This document shows, in pieces, positions 35,010 through 43,982 of a stretch of DNA of 64,000 bases. The position numbers were made by a program, and so were the translations under genes. Position 1 is the stretch's first letter. Each line of letters opens with the position of its first letter. Location: positions 1-64,000 of the forward strand of contig NZ_JAUOEK010000084.1 of the NCBI RefSeq assembly GCF_030540835.1, written 5' to 3'. A model generated the notes under the pieces. That model was not told the DNA's origin. It was given only the letters and a program-made list of their open reading frames with translations, and ran no database searches. This stretch comes from Flavivirga aquimarina (GTDB taxonomy: Bacteria > Bacteroidota > Bacteroidia > Flavobacteriales > Flavobacteriaceae).

Positions 35010-35555
35010 TTAGTTTTTAATTATTTTAAAAGTTTGAACTTTTTGATTTAAGGTGTTGTTAATTTTTAGAATATATGTTGCCATTTGTAAATGGTCTACA
35101 TTAATCCTTGTGGTATTATCTGTTACAGTTCCGTTGCTTATTAATTTTCCGGAAGTGTTGAATAGTTTATAGGATAAGGTATTGGGTTTAAAATCATCAA
35201 CATGAATATTTAAAATAGATGTTGTTGGGTTAGGGTAGGTGGCAATTTCTAAGTTGGTTTCCATATCTATAACAGTTAACGTTGAAGAGTCAAAATAAAA
35301 TTGAATCCCTTGAATTATGGAACCATTTGAACCGGTAGCATTTTGTTGGATTATTTGACCAACAGAATAGCTAACCGAACCTCCAGTATCTGATATGCTA
35401 TTTCCGGAGGTTAATACGATTTCTTGGGCCTTTATTTGGCTAACGTATATTAATAGGAAAAATAAGAGTAAGATTAGCCTATGGTTTAAATAAAATTGTC
35501 GTGTATTTCTAAAGTTGATTTGTTTCATAATTTTTGATTTAAAATTCAAAATCAT
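35010..35555 (-). CDS. T9SS type A sorting domain-containing protein
   Basis: A 181-residue protein with an N-terminal signal (about residues 23-43) and a C-terminal sorting domain (residues about 100-181: TYPNPTTSILNIHVDDF, LSYKLFNTSGKLISNGTV, LQMATYILKIN, TFKIIK), recognised by the type IX secretion system. The middle holds a short region LTSGNSISDTGGSVSYSVGQIIQQN often seen in such small T9SS proteins. It is 4 bases upstream of the YadA-head protein gene and probably serves as its partner. Confidence 0.88.
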   Translation of the reverse strand: MILNFKSKIMKQINFRNTRQFYLNHRLILLLFFLLIYVSQIKAQEIVLTSGNSISDTGGSVSYSVGQIIQQNATGSNGSIIQGIQFYFDSSTLTVIDMETNLEIATYPNPTTSILNIHVDDFKPNTLSYKLFNTSGKLISNGTVTDNTTRINVDHLQMATYILKINNTLNQKVQTFKIIKN

Positions 35556-35835
35556 CGATAAAATGATTAAAATATCCGTTCAAATGTATAATTTAAATAT
35601 TAAATAACAAAAAAATCTTACAAAAAATAAAATTTGTAAGATTAAGATTTGCTTTAAGAATTGATTTTTTCTATTGTGGATTTTACTTTTTTTAAAGGTT
35701 TTACTAATTTAGTAGAGAGCATAAATACCCTATGTTTTTAGCATGTTTAAAATAGACTTTTGCTAAAACAAATTAAAAGGTCTTTATAAGTTTATTAGGA
35801 CTCTTTGCTTAAATATTAAATGATATGTATGCTAA

Positions 35836-36046
35836 TTAATGTAGGCAGTACTCTGTTAAAGGGAGCCATTTAGAAACTATTTCTACGCCTTCATTAACCT
35901 TAATTTCCCATGCTTTAAGTTTAGACTCTAAAGTTATTGGTCAATTCAGGGTTTTCTAAACTTAAATCTCTATTCTCTTGTAAGTCGTTTGCTAGATTAT
36001 AGAGCTCAATTTTATCTCCAATCTTTCTTTTTTTTCGAATGTAAAA
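35836..36046 (-). pseudogene. Remnant of a sulfatase gene C-terminus
   Basis: On the minus strand the sequence reads IRKKRKIGDKIELYNLANDL followed by QENRDLSLENPELTNNF, and, after a frameshift near 35930, KLKAWEIKVN. This matches the C-terminal part of arylsulfatases (ELYNL, then NPEL, then LKxW). No other part of the gene is present. It overlaps the last codons of the HAD phosphatase gene by about 30 bases, which suggests a deletion that joined the two. Confidence 0.72.
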
Positions 36047-36686
36047 TATCTAACAAATCTGTTGGATGATTTAATATGTATTTGGCACCACTTTCAATTA
36101 ACTCTTTCTTATCTCTAAAACCCCACGTTACGCCTACAGCTAACATATTAGCGTTTTTTGCTGTTTGAATATCAATATTTGTATCTCCAACAAAAATGAT
36201 GTTTTCTGGTTTTATATTTAAAGTTTCGCTTATTTCTAGTGCTTTTATAGGATTAGGTTTTTTATTAACTTCTTTAGTTAAACCAAAAACAGGATGAAAA
36301 TAATTAGGCAAAAGACTTGACACCACTTTTTTAGTAAGTATATCTGATTTATTAGACAATACACTTAATTTGAGTTTTTGAGATTTTAATTGATTCAACA
36401 GTTCCAAAATACCATCATAAGGTTTAGTTTTAACGGTGCAATTATTACTGTAAACATCCATCATTGCATTAAAGCAAGTATTAACGATATCATGCGTTTT
36501 ATGTGTTTCAGGCAATGCTTTTATAACTAAATTTTTAATGCCGCTACCAACAAAGTGATTATAAGCTTTGTAGTTATGTGTAGGATAACCAAAATTATCA
36601 AGAACCAAATTCATAGAATCTCCCAAGTCTTCAATAGAATTTACAAGGGTTCCGTCTAAATCAAAAATAATGGCTTTATATGTCAT
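36012..36686 (-). CDS. HAD-family hydrolase, phosphoglycolate phosphatase-like
   Basis: The motifs of the HAD superfamily are present: Asp9 and Asp11 (FDLDGTLVNS), a cap domain (residues about 18-88), VLSNKSD near 113, KPNP near 143 and FVGDTNIDIQTAKNA near 161. The length and cap resemble Gph-type phosphatases that hydrolyse 2-phosphoglycolate, but the real substrate cannot be told. The C-terminal residues KKKKDWR run into the sulfatase remnant, so the true original end may be different. Confidence 0.9.
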   Translation of the reverse strand: MTYKAIIFDLDGTLVNSIEDLGDSMNLVLDNFGYPTHNYKAYNHFVGSGIKNLVIKALPETHKTHDIVNTCFNAMMDVYSNNCTVKTKPYDGILELLNQLKSQKLKLSVLSNKSDILTKKVVSSLLPNYFHPVFGLTKEVNKKPNPIKALEISETLNIKPENIIFVGDTNIDIQTAKNANMLAVGVTWGFRDKKELIESGAKYILNHPTDLLDILHSKKKKDWR

Positions 36687-36705
36687 AATTCTTGCTAAGT
36701 TAAAG

Positions 36706-37497
36706 TTAATAGTTGTAGTATATCGTACGTTCGTTTACTGGTTGTTCATTTCTATAATTATTTAAAGGCATATTATCTCTTAATTTTATAACTTCCTCAA
36801 CCGATAAAATGATAGGTTCTTTAAATACAATCCAATTAACACTTTCCGAACAAGGTGGCGTTGTTAATGAGCCACCATAAGAATAATAGTGTTTGTCTTC
36901 TAAAAATAAACTAGATAAATCAATGTTTTGATGAATGTCTTTTGTCTTCCCTGTTTCTATTGGTAGAAAACTTTCAAAGAATTCAAAGAGCTGACTTTCA
37001 TTACCTTCTTCACCCAAAATGCCAATAACGGTTATTTTACCTGTTTTGTTCAAGTGAACCAAATGCATTTCAATAGGATAAATGATACCATTTACTTTAT
37101 GTTCTGATGGTTCATGAAAATGAATTTGTTTTAAGTAATACGTCTCATTTTTGTAATTTATAGAATCTCCGGCTTCAAAATCAAACTGGATTGAATGTCC
37201 ATTGTTTTCTACTTCACTAATCAAAGTTGTAGGTGTGTATAATATCTTTAAATCGGTTTTTGCAGGTACTGAATCTGTGTCTTTGTGTATAATATTAATT
37301 GGAGATTGTTGCTTCCCATTACAATCCGAATTTTTTTCAATTTCTGCCCAATGCTCAGGAGCAGTTTCTCCAGAATAACTCCAGTGTGGTATTGCCTTTT
37401 GATGATCGTTGTTTAGGTGAACAATTTTTTTTGAATCATTGCAGGATATAAGTATTGAGAGTGTAAGGGTAATAACTAAAACTATTTTTGTATTCAT
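36706..37497 (-). CDS. Alpha-type carbonic anhydrase, lipoprotein
   Basis: The lipobox LILISC with Cys19 suggests anchoring to the outer face of a membrane. The enzyme part begins WSYSGETAPEHWAEI and has the zinc ligands His126 and His128 (QIHFHEPSEH) and His145 (EMHLVHLN), plus SLTTPPCSESVNWIVF near 222, a conserved alpha carbonic anhydrase motif. It interconverts carbon dioxide and bicarbonate in the periplasm. It lies 19 bases upstream of the HAD gene and may be cotranscribed with it. Confidence 0.95.
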   Translation of the reverse strand: MNTKIVLVITLTLSILISCNDSKKIVHLNNDHQKAIPHWSYSGETAPEHWAEIEKNSDCNGKQQSPINIIHKDTDSVPAKTDLKILYTPTTLISEVENNGHSIQFDFEAGDSINYKNETYYLKQIHFHEPSEHKVNGIIYPIEMHLVHLNKTGKITVIGILGEEGNESQLFEFFESFLPIETGKTKDIHQNIDLSSLFLEDKHYYSYGGSLTTPPCSESVNWIVFKEPIILSVEEVIKLRDNMPLNNYRNEQPVNERTIYYNY

Positions 37498-37587
37498 GGT
37501 ATTTATAAGAGTTTAAAACCCAAATTTAATTAAGCCATTTAATCAAAAACCTTACTTTTATCATGTTTTAGATTCAATTTTAGAAAA

Positions 37588-37769
37588 TGAACTCATCTTG
37601 ACTTTTTCTATTTCCTAAAACCTGCCTGCCGGCAGGCAGGAACGGCTAAAATTCGCCCATATTTCGTTACTTTTTTTATGCTTAGCGATGCTATGCTTTT
37701 CAAAAAATGTCTCATCTGAACAAATTTTATCTCATTTTCGGTTAAAAACAAAAAGTCAAGATGAGTTCA
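37588..37769. repeat. Inverted-repeat element, MITE-like (182 bp)
   Basis: TGAACTCATCTTGACTTTTT (37588-37607) is repeated perfectly in inverted form at 37750-37769. Inside lies a 20-base perfect palindrome of CCTGCC and GGCAGG units (37621-37640) and an AACGGCTAAAATTCGCCC stretch. No coding capacity was seen. It fills the convergent or empty space between two genes of the same direction. Confidence 0.8.
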
Positions 37770-37805
37770 ATTATTAACTATTTCGTTTTCGAAATTGAAT
37801 GCAGA

Positions 37806-38900
37806 TTATTGAGCGTTTAAAAATATATTCACTATAGTTTCAATAGTGTTTTCATATTTAACATTTGAAGAGTTTGATAATGCTATAATAACAAGTTTTT
37901 CTTTTGGAAAAATTTCTAACTTAGTAACACCTCCAACCGAACCGCCATTATGTCCATAACCTTTTAACTTACCTCTTTTAATAACCCCCCAACCAATACC
38001 ATAGCCTGTTTTTTTACCATTATTAAGTTTTTGCGAAGTAGTTAATGTTTTAGTCGTGTTTTTTGTTAATAGCGTCTCATTAACCATGGTGTTTCCAAAC
38101 TTAATAATATCATGTGTAGTCGAAATAAATCCACCGCCTGCCCATTTGTAGCTGTTATCTACATAGGTAGCATTTTTAATTTTTAAGCTATCTGTTTGAT
38201 AAAATGCACTTCGGTTTAGTATAATATTTTCGTTTTTATCTGCATAAGTATTATTCATATTTAATTTAGAAAAGATATTATTTTGCATAAAATCTAAAAA
38301 CGGAATACCACTGGCACCTTCAACAATAGCACTTAGTAGATTAAAACCATAAGAAGAATACATATATTTTTTACCTGGTTTGAATAAAAGAGCATCATTT
38401 TTGAAAATTTGGATACCTTCTTCAACTGAATAATAACGTTTAGCTGATAAAAATTCATCATTTTTATATCCTCTAATCCCTGCAATATGTCCAGCAATTT
38501 GTCTTACAGTAATCGGGTGTTTTTTCTCAGGAAAATAAGGAACATAAGTTTGTACAACATCATCTAAATTTAGTTTGCCTTCATCAAGTAACTTTCCAAT
38601 CGCCATTGCGGTAAAAGGTTTTGAAACGCTTCCAATTCTAAAAAGTGTTTTTCCTGAAATAATAGGAACTTGATGTTCTAGATTTGCATAACCAAAACCT
38701 TCAGACCAAATGATTTCACCATTAATAGAAATAGCAATATCAATTCCTGGGATATTTTGTTTTTGTTGAAGCGAATCAATGATACGATGTGCCTTAAAAA
38801 TGGCAGAAGAATATTTAGGGTTCTTAATATCTTGGCTTCCAACATTCGTTACATTAAAAATGAAAATAAATAACAGAATGAATTTAATCAGGAATTTCAT
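37806..38900 (-). CDS. Serine hydrolase, class C beta-lactamase-like
   Basis: A signal peptide (residues about 1-22) and the motif S91-V-S-K94 (IGSVSKPFTAMA), YSSYGFN near 181 and GHNGGSVGG near 317 mark a class C penicillin-binding fold hydrolase. The protein has 364 residues, without the extra C-terminal domain of the homologue at 12724. Substrate unknown; periplasmic peptidase or esterase activity is likely. Confidence 0.9.
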   Translation of the reverse strand: MKFLIKFILLFIFIFNVTNVGSQDIKNPKYSSAIFKAHRIIDSLQQKQNIPGIDIAISINGEIIWSEGFGYANLEHQVPIISGKTLFRIGSVSKPFTAMAIGKLLDEGKLNLDDVVQTYVPYFPEKKHPITVRQIAGHIAGIRGYKNDEFLSAKRYYSVEEGIQIFKNDALLFKPGKKYMYSSYGFNLLSAIVEGASGIPFLDFMQNNIFSKLNMNNTYADKNENIILNRSAFYQTDSLKIKNATYVDNSYKWAGGGFISTTHDIIKFGNTMVNETLLTKNTTKTLTTSQKLNNGKKTGYGIGWGVIKRGKLKGYGHNGGSVGGVTKLEIFPKEKLVIIALSNSSNVKYENTIETIVNIFLNAQ

Positions 38901-38936
38901 ATTTAAATAACATTTAAAGCCTTAGTCGTAAAGCAA

Positions 38937-39311
38937 TTATTTAGTTTTCTTTTTTTTAGGTTTACTGGCTTTAGCTAATGGGTTAAAATTAATACATAAA
39001 TCTAACCAATACGATAGATCGTCTTCGGTATCAAACCCTTCAGGTGTTACGAAAATATAACCTCTCATGGGACGTCCGGTAAAGTCCATTGGTAAACATT
39101 CTGGTTTTTCGAGTTCTTTTTCATAAATAGATTCACCAATTCTGGCCATGAGTAAACTATCGCCGTACTTTTTATCAATATGGATGCCGCAAAGCATTTT
39201 ATTATCTACTTTAAAACACAAGCCACCCATCATTTTCAATTCATCAAAAGAAGTTCTTTTTTCTTTTAATTGTTGCCGAATTCTATCGGCTAAATATTCA
39301 TCATAAGCCAT
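38937..39311 (-). CDS. TfoX/Sxy N-terminal domain protein
   Basis: The 124-residue protein matches the N-terminal TfoX domain: YLADRIRQQL, FDELKMMGGLCFKVDNKMLCGIH, LLMARIG, PMDFTGRPMRGYIFVTPEG. In Gammaproteobacteria this domain belongs to a competence regulator; the free-standing forms in Bacteroidetes have no proven function. The C-terminus is lysine-rich (KPKKKKTK). The gene is 6 bases before the acyltransferase-like membrane protein gene. Confidence 0.9.
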   Translation of the reverse strand: MAYDEYLADRIRQQLKEKRTSFDELKMMGGLCFKVDNKMLCGIHIDKKYGDSLLMARIGESIYEKELEKPECLPMDFTGRPMRGYIFVTPEGFDTEDDLSYWLDLCINFNPLAKASKPKKKKTK

Positions 39312-39317
39312 AAAACA

Positions 39318-40406
39318 TTAATTTTTAAATCGGTCTACTAATTTACGTATCATGTTATATACAAATGTATTGGTTTTTGCATAATAAAAAGCTATAAAAC
39401 AAGCCACTACTATAAATAATAGAGCCCCAAAAATTGCTTGAGTTGGATTTAACGAATGATTTAAAAACCGTTTTAGTCCGTAACCTGTATAACTTCCAAA
39501 AAGAATAATGAAATGAATAACATAAATAGACAGTGTTTTTTCTCCTATTCTAGCTATTATAGATTGTTTTAAAAAACGTTCGAATGTGTAAAACAACCCA
39601 AATAAGATTAGTACATTTCCTAAGCGTGTGAACAAATAATTATAATTGGCGCTGAGAATAAGTAGCTCAAAATTAGTTAAATAATAGAGTTCTTTTAAGA
39701 ACCAAGAAGAGTAATAAATAAGTAAATAACCAATTACAAAGTAAGTGATTATAGTAAAATTTTTAAATCGATTTCGGTGCGCATGCCTAAAAAATATAGT
39801 AGATAAAAATGCGCCAAAAGCAGAATAACCAAACCATGGTAAAATGGTAAAGATAGAGCCATTAACCTTGGTCATATAATTAGCAATTGGTAGTGGTAAG
39901 TTTTCTATAACCAAATTTCTATATAAGGGTTCGGTAATAAAACACAAGCAACCTATTATAAAAAGAACGATAGAAAATATGTAGCTGTAATGTTTAAACA
40001 AAATATGCAAACAAACCAAAATGATTAGTGATAAACCAATGCATTGCAGCACATCAATTACAAAAAAATAAGAACTAAAGTAACCACTAAACCAGCTCAC
40101 TAAATTAATACGGAGACTATAACCAATACCAATAAGTAGAAGCCCTCTAAAAAAGCCTTTTTTAATTCTTAATTGGTCGTCACCTTTAGCATGAGCACGT
40201 AATAACAAATATGCAAAAACCAAACCAGAAATAGTAAAAAAAATGGGTGCCGTTATGCCTCTAAAATAAGACCATATATTGTAAACTATATTGCTAGAAT
40301 CTCTATAAATAGGATTAATTAATGTATCAATAAAATGCCCTTGAAGCATCATTAAGATAGCAAATGCTCTAACAGCATCAATAAAATACAGGCGGTTTGG
40401 TTGCAA
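39318..40406 (-). CDS. DUF1624/heparan acetyltransferase-like membrane protein
   Basis: About ten membrane segments are visible over 362 residues. The N-terminus RLYFIDAVRAFAILMMLQGHFIDTLI, with histidine in the first helix pair, matches the DUF1624 type, related to heparan-alpha-glucosaminide N-acetyltransferase. These enzymes carry acyl groups across the membrane to sugars; the acceptor here is unknown. It is the first gene of a two-gene set with the TfoX-domain gene. Confidence 0.87.
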   Translation of the reverse strand: MQPNRLYFIDAVRAFAILMMLQGHFIDTLINPIYRDSSNIVYNIWSYFRGITAPIFFTISGLVFAYLLLRAHAKGDDQLRIKKGFFRGLLLIGIGYSLRINLVSWFSGYFSSYFFVIDVLQCIGLSLIILVCLHILFKHYSYIFSIVLFIIGCLCFITEPLYRNLVIENLPLPIANYMTKVNGSIFTILPWFGYSAFGAFLSTIFFRHAHRNRFKNFTIITYFVIGYLLIYYSSWFLKELYYLTNFELLILSANYNYLFTRLGNVLILFGLFYTFERFLKQSIIARIGEKTLSIYVIHFIILFGSYTGYGLKRFLNHSLNPTQAIFGALLFIVVACFIAFYYAKTNTFVYNMIRKLVDRFKN

Positions 40407-40548
40407 ATTGGTTAAATTGGTTATGCCTAAATATACTTTTAATTATTTAAATCGAAAAAAGTCTCTAAGACTTGCCTCGGAATTTCCGCTGAATTGTCAT
40501 TCTCGCAAAAGGGGAATCTTAATAAATTGAAATTGATATATTTATAAA

Positions 40549-41928
40549 ATGATTATAACTAAAAACGTATCAATAGATGAATTGATTAAAGCCTTTTCTA
40601 ATTATGCTTGGGGGTTGCCATTAGTTATTTTATTAATTGGTGGCGGACTTTACTTGCTCGTACTGTCGAGGTTTTTACCTTTTCGATTTTTAGGTCATGC
40701 TATTCAAGTATTACGTGGTAAATATGACGATCCGGACGACCCCGGGCAAATAAGTCATTTTAAAGCTCTAACAACCGCATTATCTTCTACCATAGGTATG
40801 GGAAATATTGCAGGTGTTGCAGTAGCCATTTCGGTTGGAGGCCCCGGAGCTATGTTTTGGATGTGGGTAAGTGCTGTTGTGGGCATGTCTACAAAGTTTT
40901 TTACTTCCACTTTAGCAGTTATGTATCGTGGAAAAGATAGTCGTGGAGAATTACAAGGTGGTCCTATGTATTTTATTATGGAAGGTTTGGGGAAATCTTG
41001 GAAACCACTGGCCATTATGTTTAGTTTATTTGGAATGATAGGAGCTTTACCCGTAGTAAACGTTAATCAGTTAACCCAAGCCATAAACGATATTGTATTA
41101 ACCCCGAATGGTGTTGAGGTCGGCCTGAAATCGAATTTTATTTTGGCTATTATATTAGTGGTATTAACATCGGTTATAATATTGGGTGGCTTAAAGCGTA
41201 TTAGCAACGCAGCCTCAAAAATGGTACCTTCTATGGTGTTATTATATTTTGGTTTGGTGCTATTTATTTTAATTTCTAATTACGAATTAGTCCCCAAGTA
41301 TTTTATTATGATTTTTACAGATGCGTTTGCTGCTAAAAATTATAGTGGAGCCCCGTTTTTTGGAGGTGTTCTTGGAGCCCTCATTTTATTAGGTATTCGG
41401 CGTGGAGCATTCTCTAATGAGGCAGGTATAGGAACAGCCCCCATGGCACATGGCGCTGCAAAAACGGATGAGCCGATACGAGAAGGACTTGTTGCTATGT
41501 TGGGGCCAGCAATTGATACACTGGTAGTTTGTACACTAACAGCTTTGGCCATTTTGGTTACAGGAGTTTGGGAAACCACAACAGATAATGGAGTAAGTTT
41601 AACGGCTTCAGCCTTTAGCCATGCAATGCCGGGCTATGGCAAGTATTTACTCATGGTATGTGTCTTAATATTTAGTGTCTCTTCACTATTCTCTTATGCT
41701 TATTATGGCACCAAATGTATGTCGTTTATAATTGGCGCAGATAAAAAGCATTATTACAATTATATTTATATTATTAGTATCATATTAGCAGCTACAACAC
41801 CATTTAGTGTGATGCTAAATTTAATAGATGGAGTATTTGCGTTAATGGCCATTCCTACGATGCTTGCAACACTAATCTTAGCACCAAAAGTTATAAAAGA
41901 AGCTCGGAAATATTTTAAAAGATTATAG
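40549..41928 (+). CDS. Sodium:alanine symporter family protein (AGCS)
   Basis: The 459-residue protein has about 11 membrane segments and the family signature ALTTALSSTIGMGNIAGVAVAISVGGPGAMFWMW, with LQGGPMYFIMEGLGK and RGAFSNEAGIGTAPMAHGAA. It imports alanine, glycine or related amino acids with sodium. It is a single gene, and its promoter must lie in the 140 bases from 40407. Confidence 0.95.
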   Translation: MIITKNVSIDELIKAFSNYAWGLPLVILLIGGGLYLLVLSRFLPFRFLGHAIQVLRGKYDDPDDPGQISHFKALTTALSSTIGMGNIAGVAVAISVGGPGAMFWMWVSAVVGMSTKFFTSTLAVMYRGKDSRGELQGGPMYFIMEGLGKSWKPLAIMFSLFGMIGALPVVNVNQLTQAINDIVLTPNGVEVGLKSNFILAIILVVLTSVIILGGLKRISNAASKMVPSMVLLYFGLVLFILISNYELVPKYFIMIFTDAFAAKNYSGAPFFGGVLGALILLGIRRGAFSNEAGIGTAPMAHGAAKTDEPIREGLVAMLGPAIDTLVVCTLTALAILVTGVWETTTDNGVSLTASAFSHAMPGYGKYLLMVCVLIFSVSSLFSYAYYGTKCMSFIIGADKKHYYNYIYIISIILAATTPFSVMLNLIDGVFALMAIPTMLATLILAPKVIKEARKYFKRL

Positions 41929-42460
41929 AATAAAAGCATTTAAACCTTAAATCGAATAGTGAAAAAGTAGCGAGTTAACTTTGGCTTTTAATTTTTATGT
42001 AGTAACTTGATATCTTTGATAAATTTTTTCTTGATGCTGTTTAGAAGGGCATTACAAAAAGAAACAAGCAAAATATTTTTTTACAAAGAATAGAATTCTT
42101 TTAAGGTGATTTGGGTGTAATAATAAAACTCAATCGAGATTATTTTTTACTTATTTTATTAGTAATATGGGCAAAAGTATTACTTCTATTTGCAGAAGGA
42201 TAAATGTAGATAGTATAAGCACAAAAGTTTAATAATACATTCTAAAATATCATGTCTTTTACACGTTAAAATGACTATATGTAATAATTTGAAAACGCCA
42301 TTTTATAGAGTTAAGCTAGTATCAAAATAACGTTAAAGCGTGGGTAGTCAAATATTTATAAAAAAATAAGTGTAATTAAAATTTATTATATAAATTTGAC
42401 TTTTTAAACGTTAAAAAGACGTTTAATTGTTTTTAAGAGGTGATTTTTCTATTATTATTT
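41929..42460. other. Gene-free AT-rich stretch
   Basis: About 530 bases without a supportable gene. TAAATTTG (42391-42398) fits a minus-7 box, but no good minus-33 partner is seen. A direct repeat AACGTTAAAA/GACGTTTAA lies at 42409-42426. The stretch would have to hold the promoter of the Nramp-like gene set. Confidence 0.4.
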
Positions 42461-42744
42461 ATGAAAAATAAAAGAAAGAAAACCGTTTTATACAAAGATT
42501 TAAGCACTTTGTAGTAATTACTTTTGCGATAAGTCTATTCAATTGTGTTGAGCAAATAAATTCAAATAATAAGGATGTTGATAATGCTAGTTTAACTAAT
42601 GATATAATTAAACAAGTGGTGGTCGTTGAGTACTTAATTACAAAATATAATTCTCTAGAACAAGATTTAAAGTTCATAGCAGAAAAGACAAACACAAATA
42701 TTTTTATCGTAAAAAAACATAATTATGAGTTCAACATTACGTAA
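42461..42744 (+). pseudogene. Frameshifted small lipoprotein gene overlapping the Nramp-like gene
   Basis: An ATG at 42461 opens MKNKRK and then stops at 42512, but another frame is open from 42472 to 42744 without a start codon and reads NRFIQRFKHFVVITFAISLF, then NCVEQINSNNKDV. The join of the two gives a lipoprotein-type signal (AISLFNC) and about 70 more residues (IAEKTNTNIFIVKKHNYEFNIT). The last 20 bases overlap the start of the Nramp-like gene. The most likely reading is a small lipoprotein gene damaged by a frameshift; programmed frameshifting cannot be excluded. Confidence 0.45.
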
Positions 42745-43978
42745 AAGGTTTTCTAAATGGCTAGCTTTATTTTTACCGGGAATTTTTCTTCTTGGATTTA
42801 ATATTGGTACTGGTAGTGTAACCGCTATGGCAAAAGCAGGAGCTACTTATGGAATGTCTTTATTATGGACTATCGTAGCATCATGTTTAACAACATTTTT
42901 TATGATAAGTTTATATGGGCGTTATACTTTAGTTACAGGCGAAACAGCATTACAGGCATTTAAAAAGCATATCCACCCAGGAGTTGGCATCTTTTTTATA
43001 GTAGCATTAACCGCAGGGGTTTGTGGTAGTGTTATGGGCGTTATGGGAATAGTTGCAGATATTTGTTATGAATGGTCTAAAAGTGTCGTAGAAGGCGGCA
43101 TAGCGCCAGTTTATTTTGCTGGCTTTTTTATTGCTTTAGTCTATTTTATTTTTTGGAATGGAAAAACGCAGTTTTTTGAAAGAGCTTTAGCAGTAATAGT
43201 GGCAATTATGTCTGCCAGTTTTTTGCTAAACTTTTTTATAATGATGCCACCACCAATAGATATAGTAAAAGGACTTATTCCAAATATTCCGGAAACATTA
43301 GAAGGCGGTAAAGGCCCCTTTTTAGTAATTGCCTCTTTGGTAGGAACCACAGTATTCTCCGGATTATTTATTATCAGGACAACCCTAGTAAAAGAAGCAG
43401 GTTGGACTATTACAGATTTTAAAAAACAACGTAATGATGCTATAGTATCGGTTACCCTTATGTTTGTTATAAGTGCTTCAATAATGGCAGCTGCGGCAGG
43501 AACATTATATGTAGAAGGTTTAGGTTTGTCTAAAGCCTCACAAATGATAGAATTGTTAGAGCCTTTGGCAGGAAGTTTTGCAACGTCAGTATTTGCTATT
43601 GGTATTATTTCGGCAGGGGTATCATCCCAGTTCCCAAATATTTTAATGCTGCCTTGGTTACTATGTGATTATAATAATTCGGAACGAAAGATGACACTTC
43701 CTAAGTATCGCGTCATGGTATTATTAATATCGTTATTGGGATTGGTGGTTCCTATTTTTAATGCGCGACCAGTTTTTGTAATGATCATTTCGCAAGCATT
43801 TAATTCAGTTATCCTGCCAGTAACCGTAGCAGGTATTTTATACTTAACTAACCGTAAAGATTTAATGGGAAAACATAAAAATTCAACACTAACAAATGTG
43901 TTTTTAGTGTTGATATTATTGTTTTCAATTTTCACTTCTACAATAGGAATAAAAGGTGTAATACAATTAATAAATTAG
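42725..43978 (+). CDS. Nramp-fold transporter lacking the metal-site motifs
   Basis: The 417-residue protein has about 11 membrane segments and the general Nramp pattern (FLPGIFLLGFNIGTGSVTAMAKAGATYG in segment 1; SLVGTTVFSGLFIIRTTLVKEAGWT in segment 6). The DPGN motif of segment 1 is replaced by NIGTG, and the MPH motif of segment 6 by FSG. Since these residues hold the metal ion in true Nramp proteins, a manganese or iron role is doubtful. It lies 4 bases before manA in one operon, so a sugar- or carbohydrate-related substrate is an alternative inference. Confidence 0.82.
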   Translation: MSSTLRKRFSKWLALFLPGIFLLGFNIGTGSVTAMAKAGATYGMSLLWTIVASCLTTFFMISLYGRYTLVTGETALQAFKKHIHPGVGIFFIVALTAGVCGSVMGVMGIVADICYEWSKSVVEGGIAPVYFAGFFIALVYFIFWNGKTQFFERALAVIVAIMSASFLLNFFIMMPPPIDIVKGLIPNIPETLEGGKGPFLVIASLVGTTVFSGLFIIRTTLVKEAGWTITDFKKQRNDAIVSVTLMFVISASIMAAAAGTLYVEGLGLSKASQMIELLEPLAGSFATSVFAIGIISAGVSSQFPNILMLPWLLCDYNNSERKMTLPKYRVMVLLISLLGLVVPIFNARPVFVMIISQAFNSVILPVTVAGILYLTNRKDLMGKHKNSTLTNVFLVLILLFSIFTSTIGIKGVIQLIN

Positions 43979-43982
43979 AAAT

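Noticed and set aside
37621-37640. GC-rich palindrome as an intrinsic terminator
   Set aside because: It has no T-tract and lies in the middle of a larger inverted-repeat element, so a repeat element is the better description.
12724-38900. The two class C serine hydrolases as antibiotic resistance genes
   Set aside because: Only the general fold motifs (SxxK, Y-x-N or S, HxG) are visible. These are shared by many esterases and peptidases, so resistance cannot be claimed.
42459-42695. Minus-strand frame of 78 codons
   Set aside because: It is the shadow of the plus-strand lipoprotein-like frame, whose codons make a more sensible protein.
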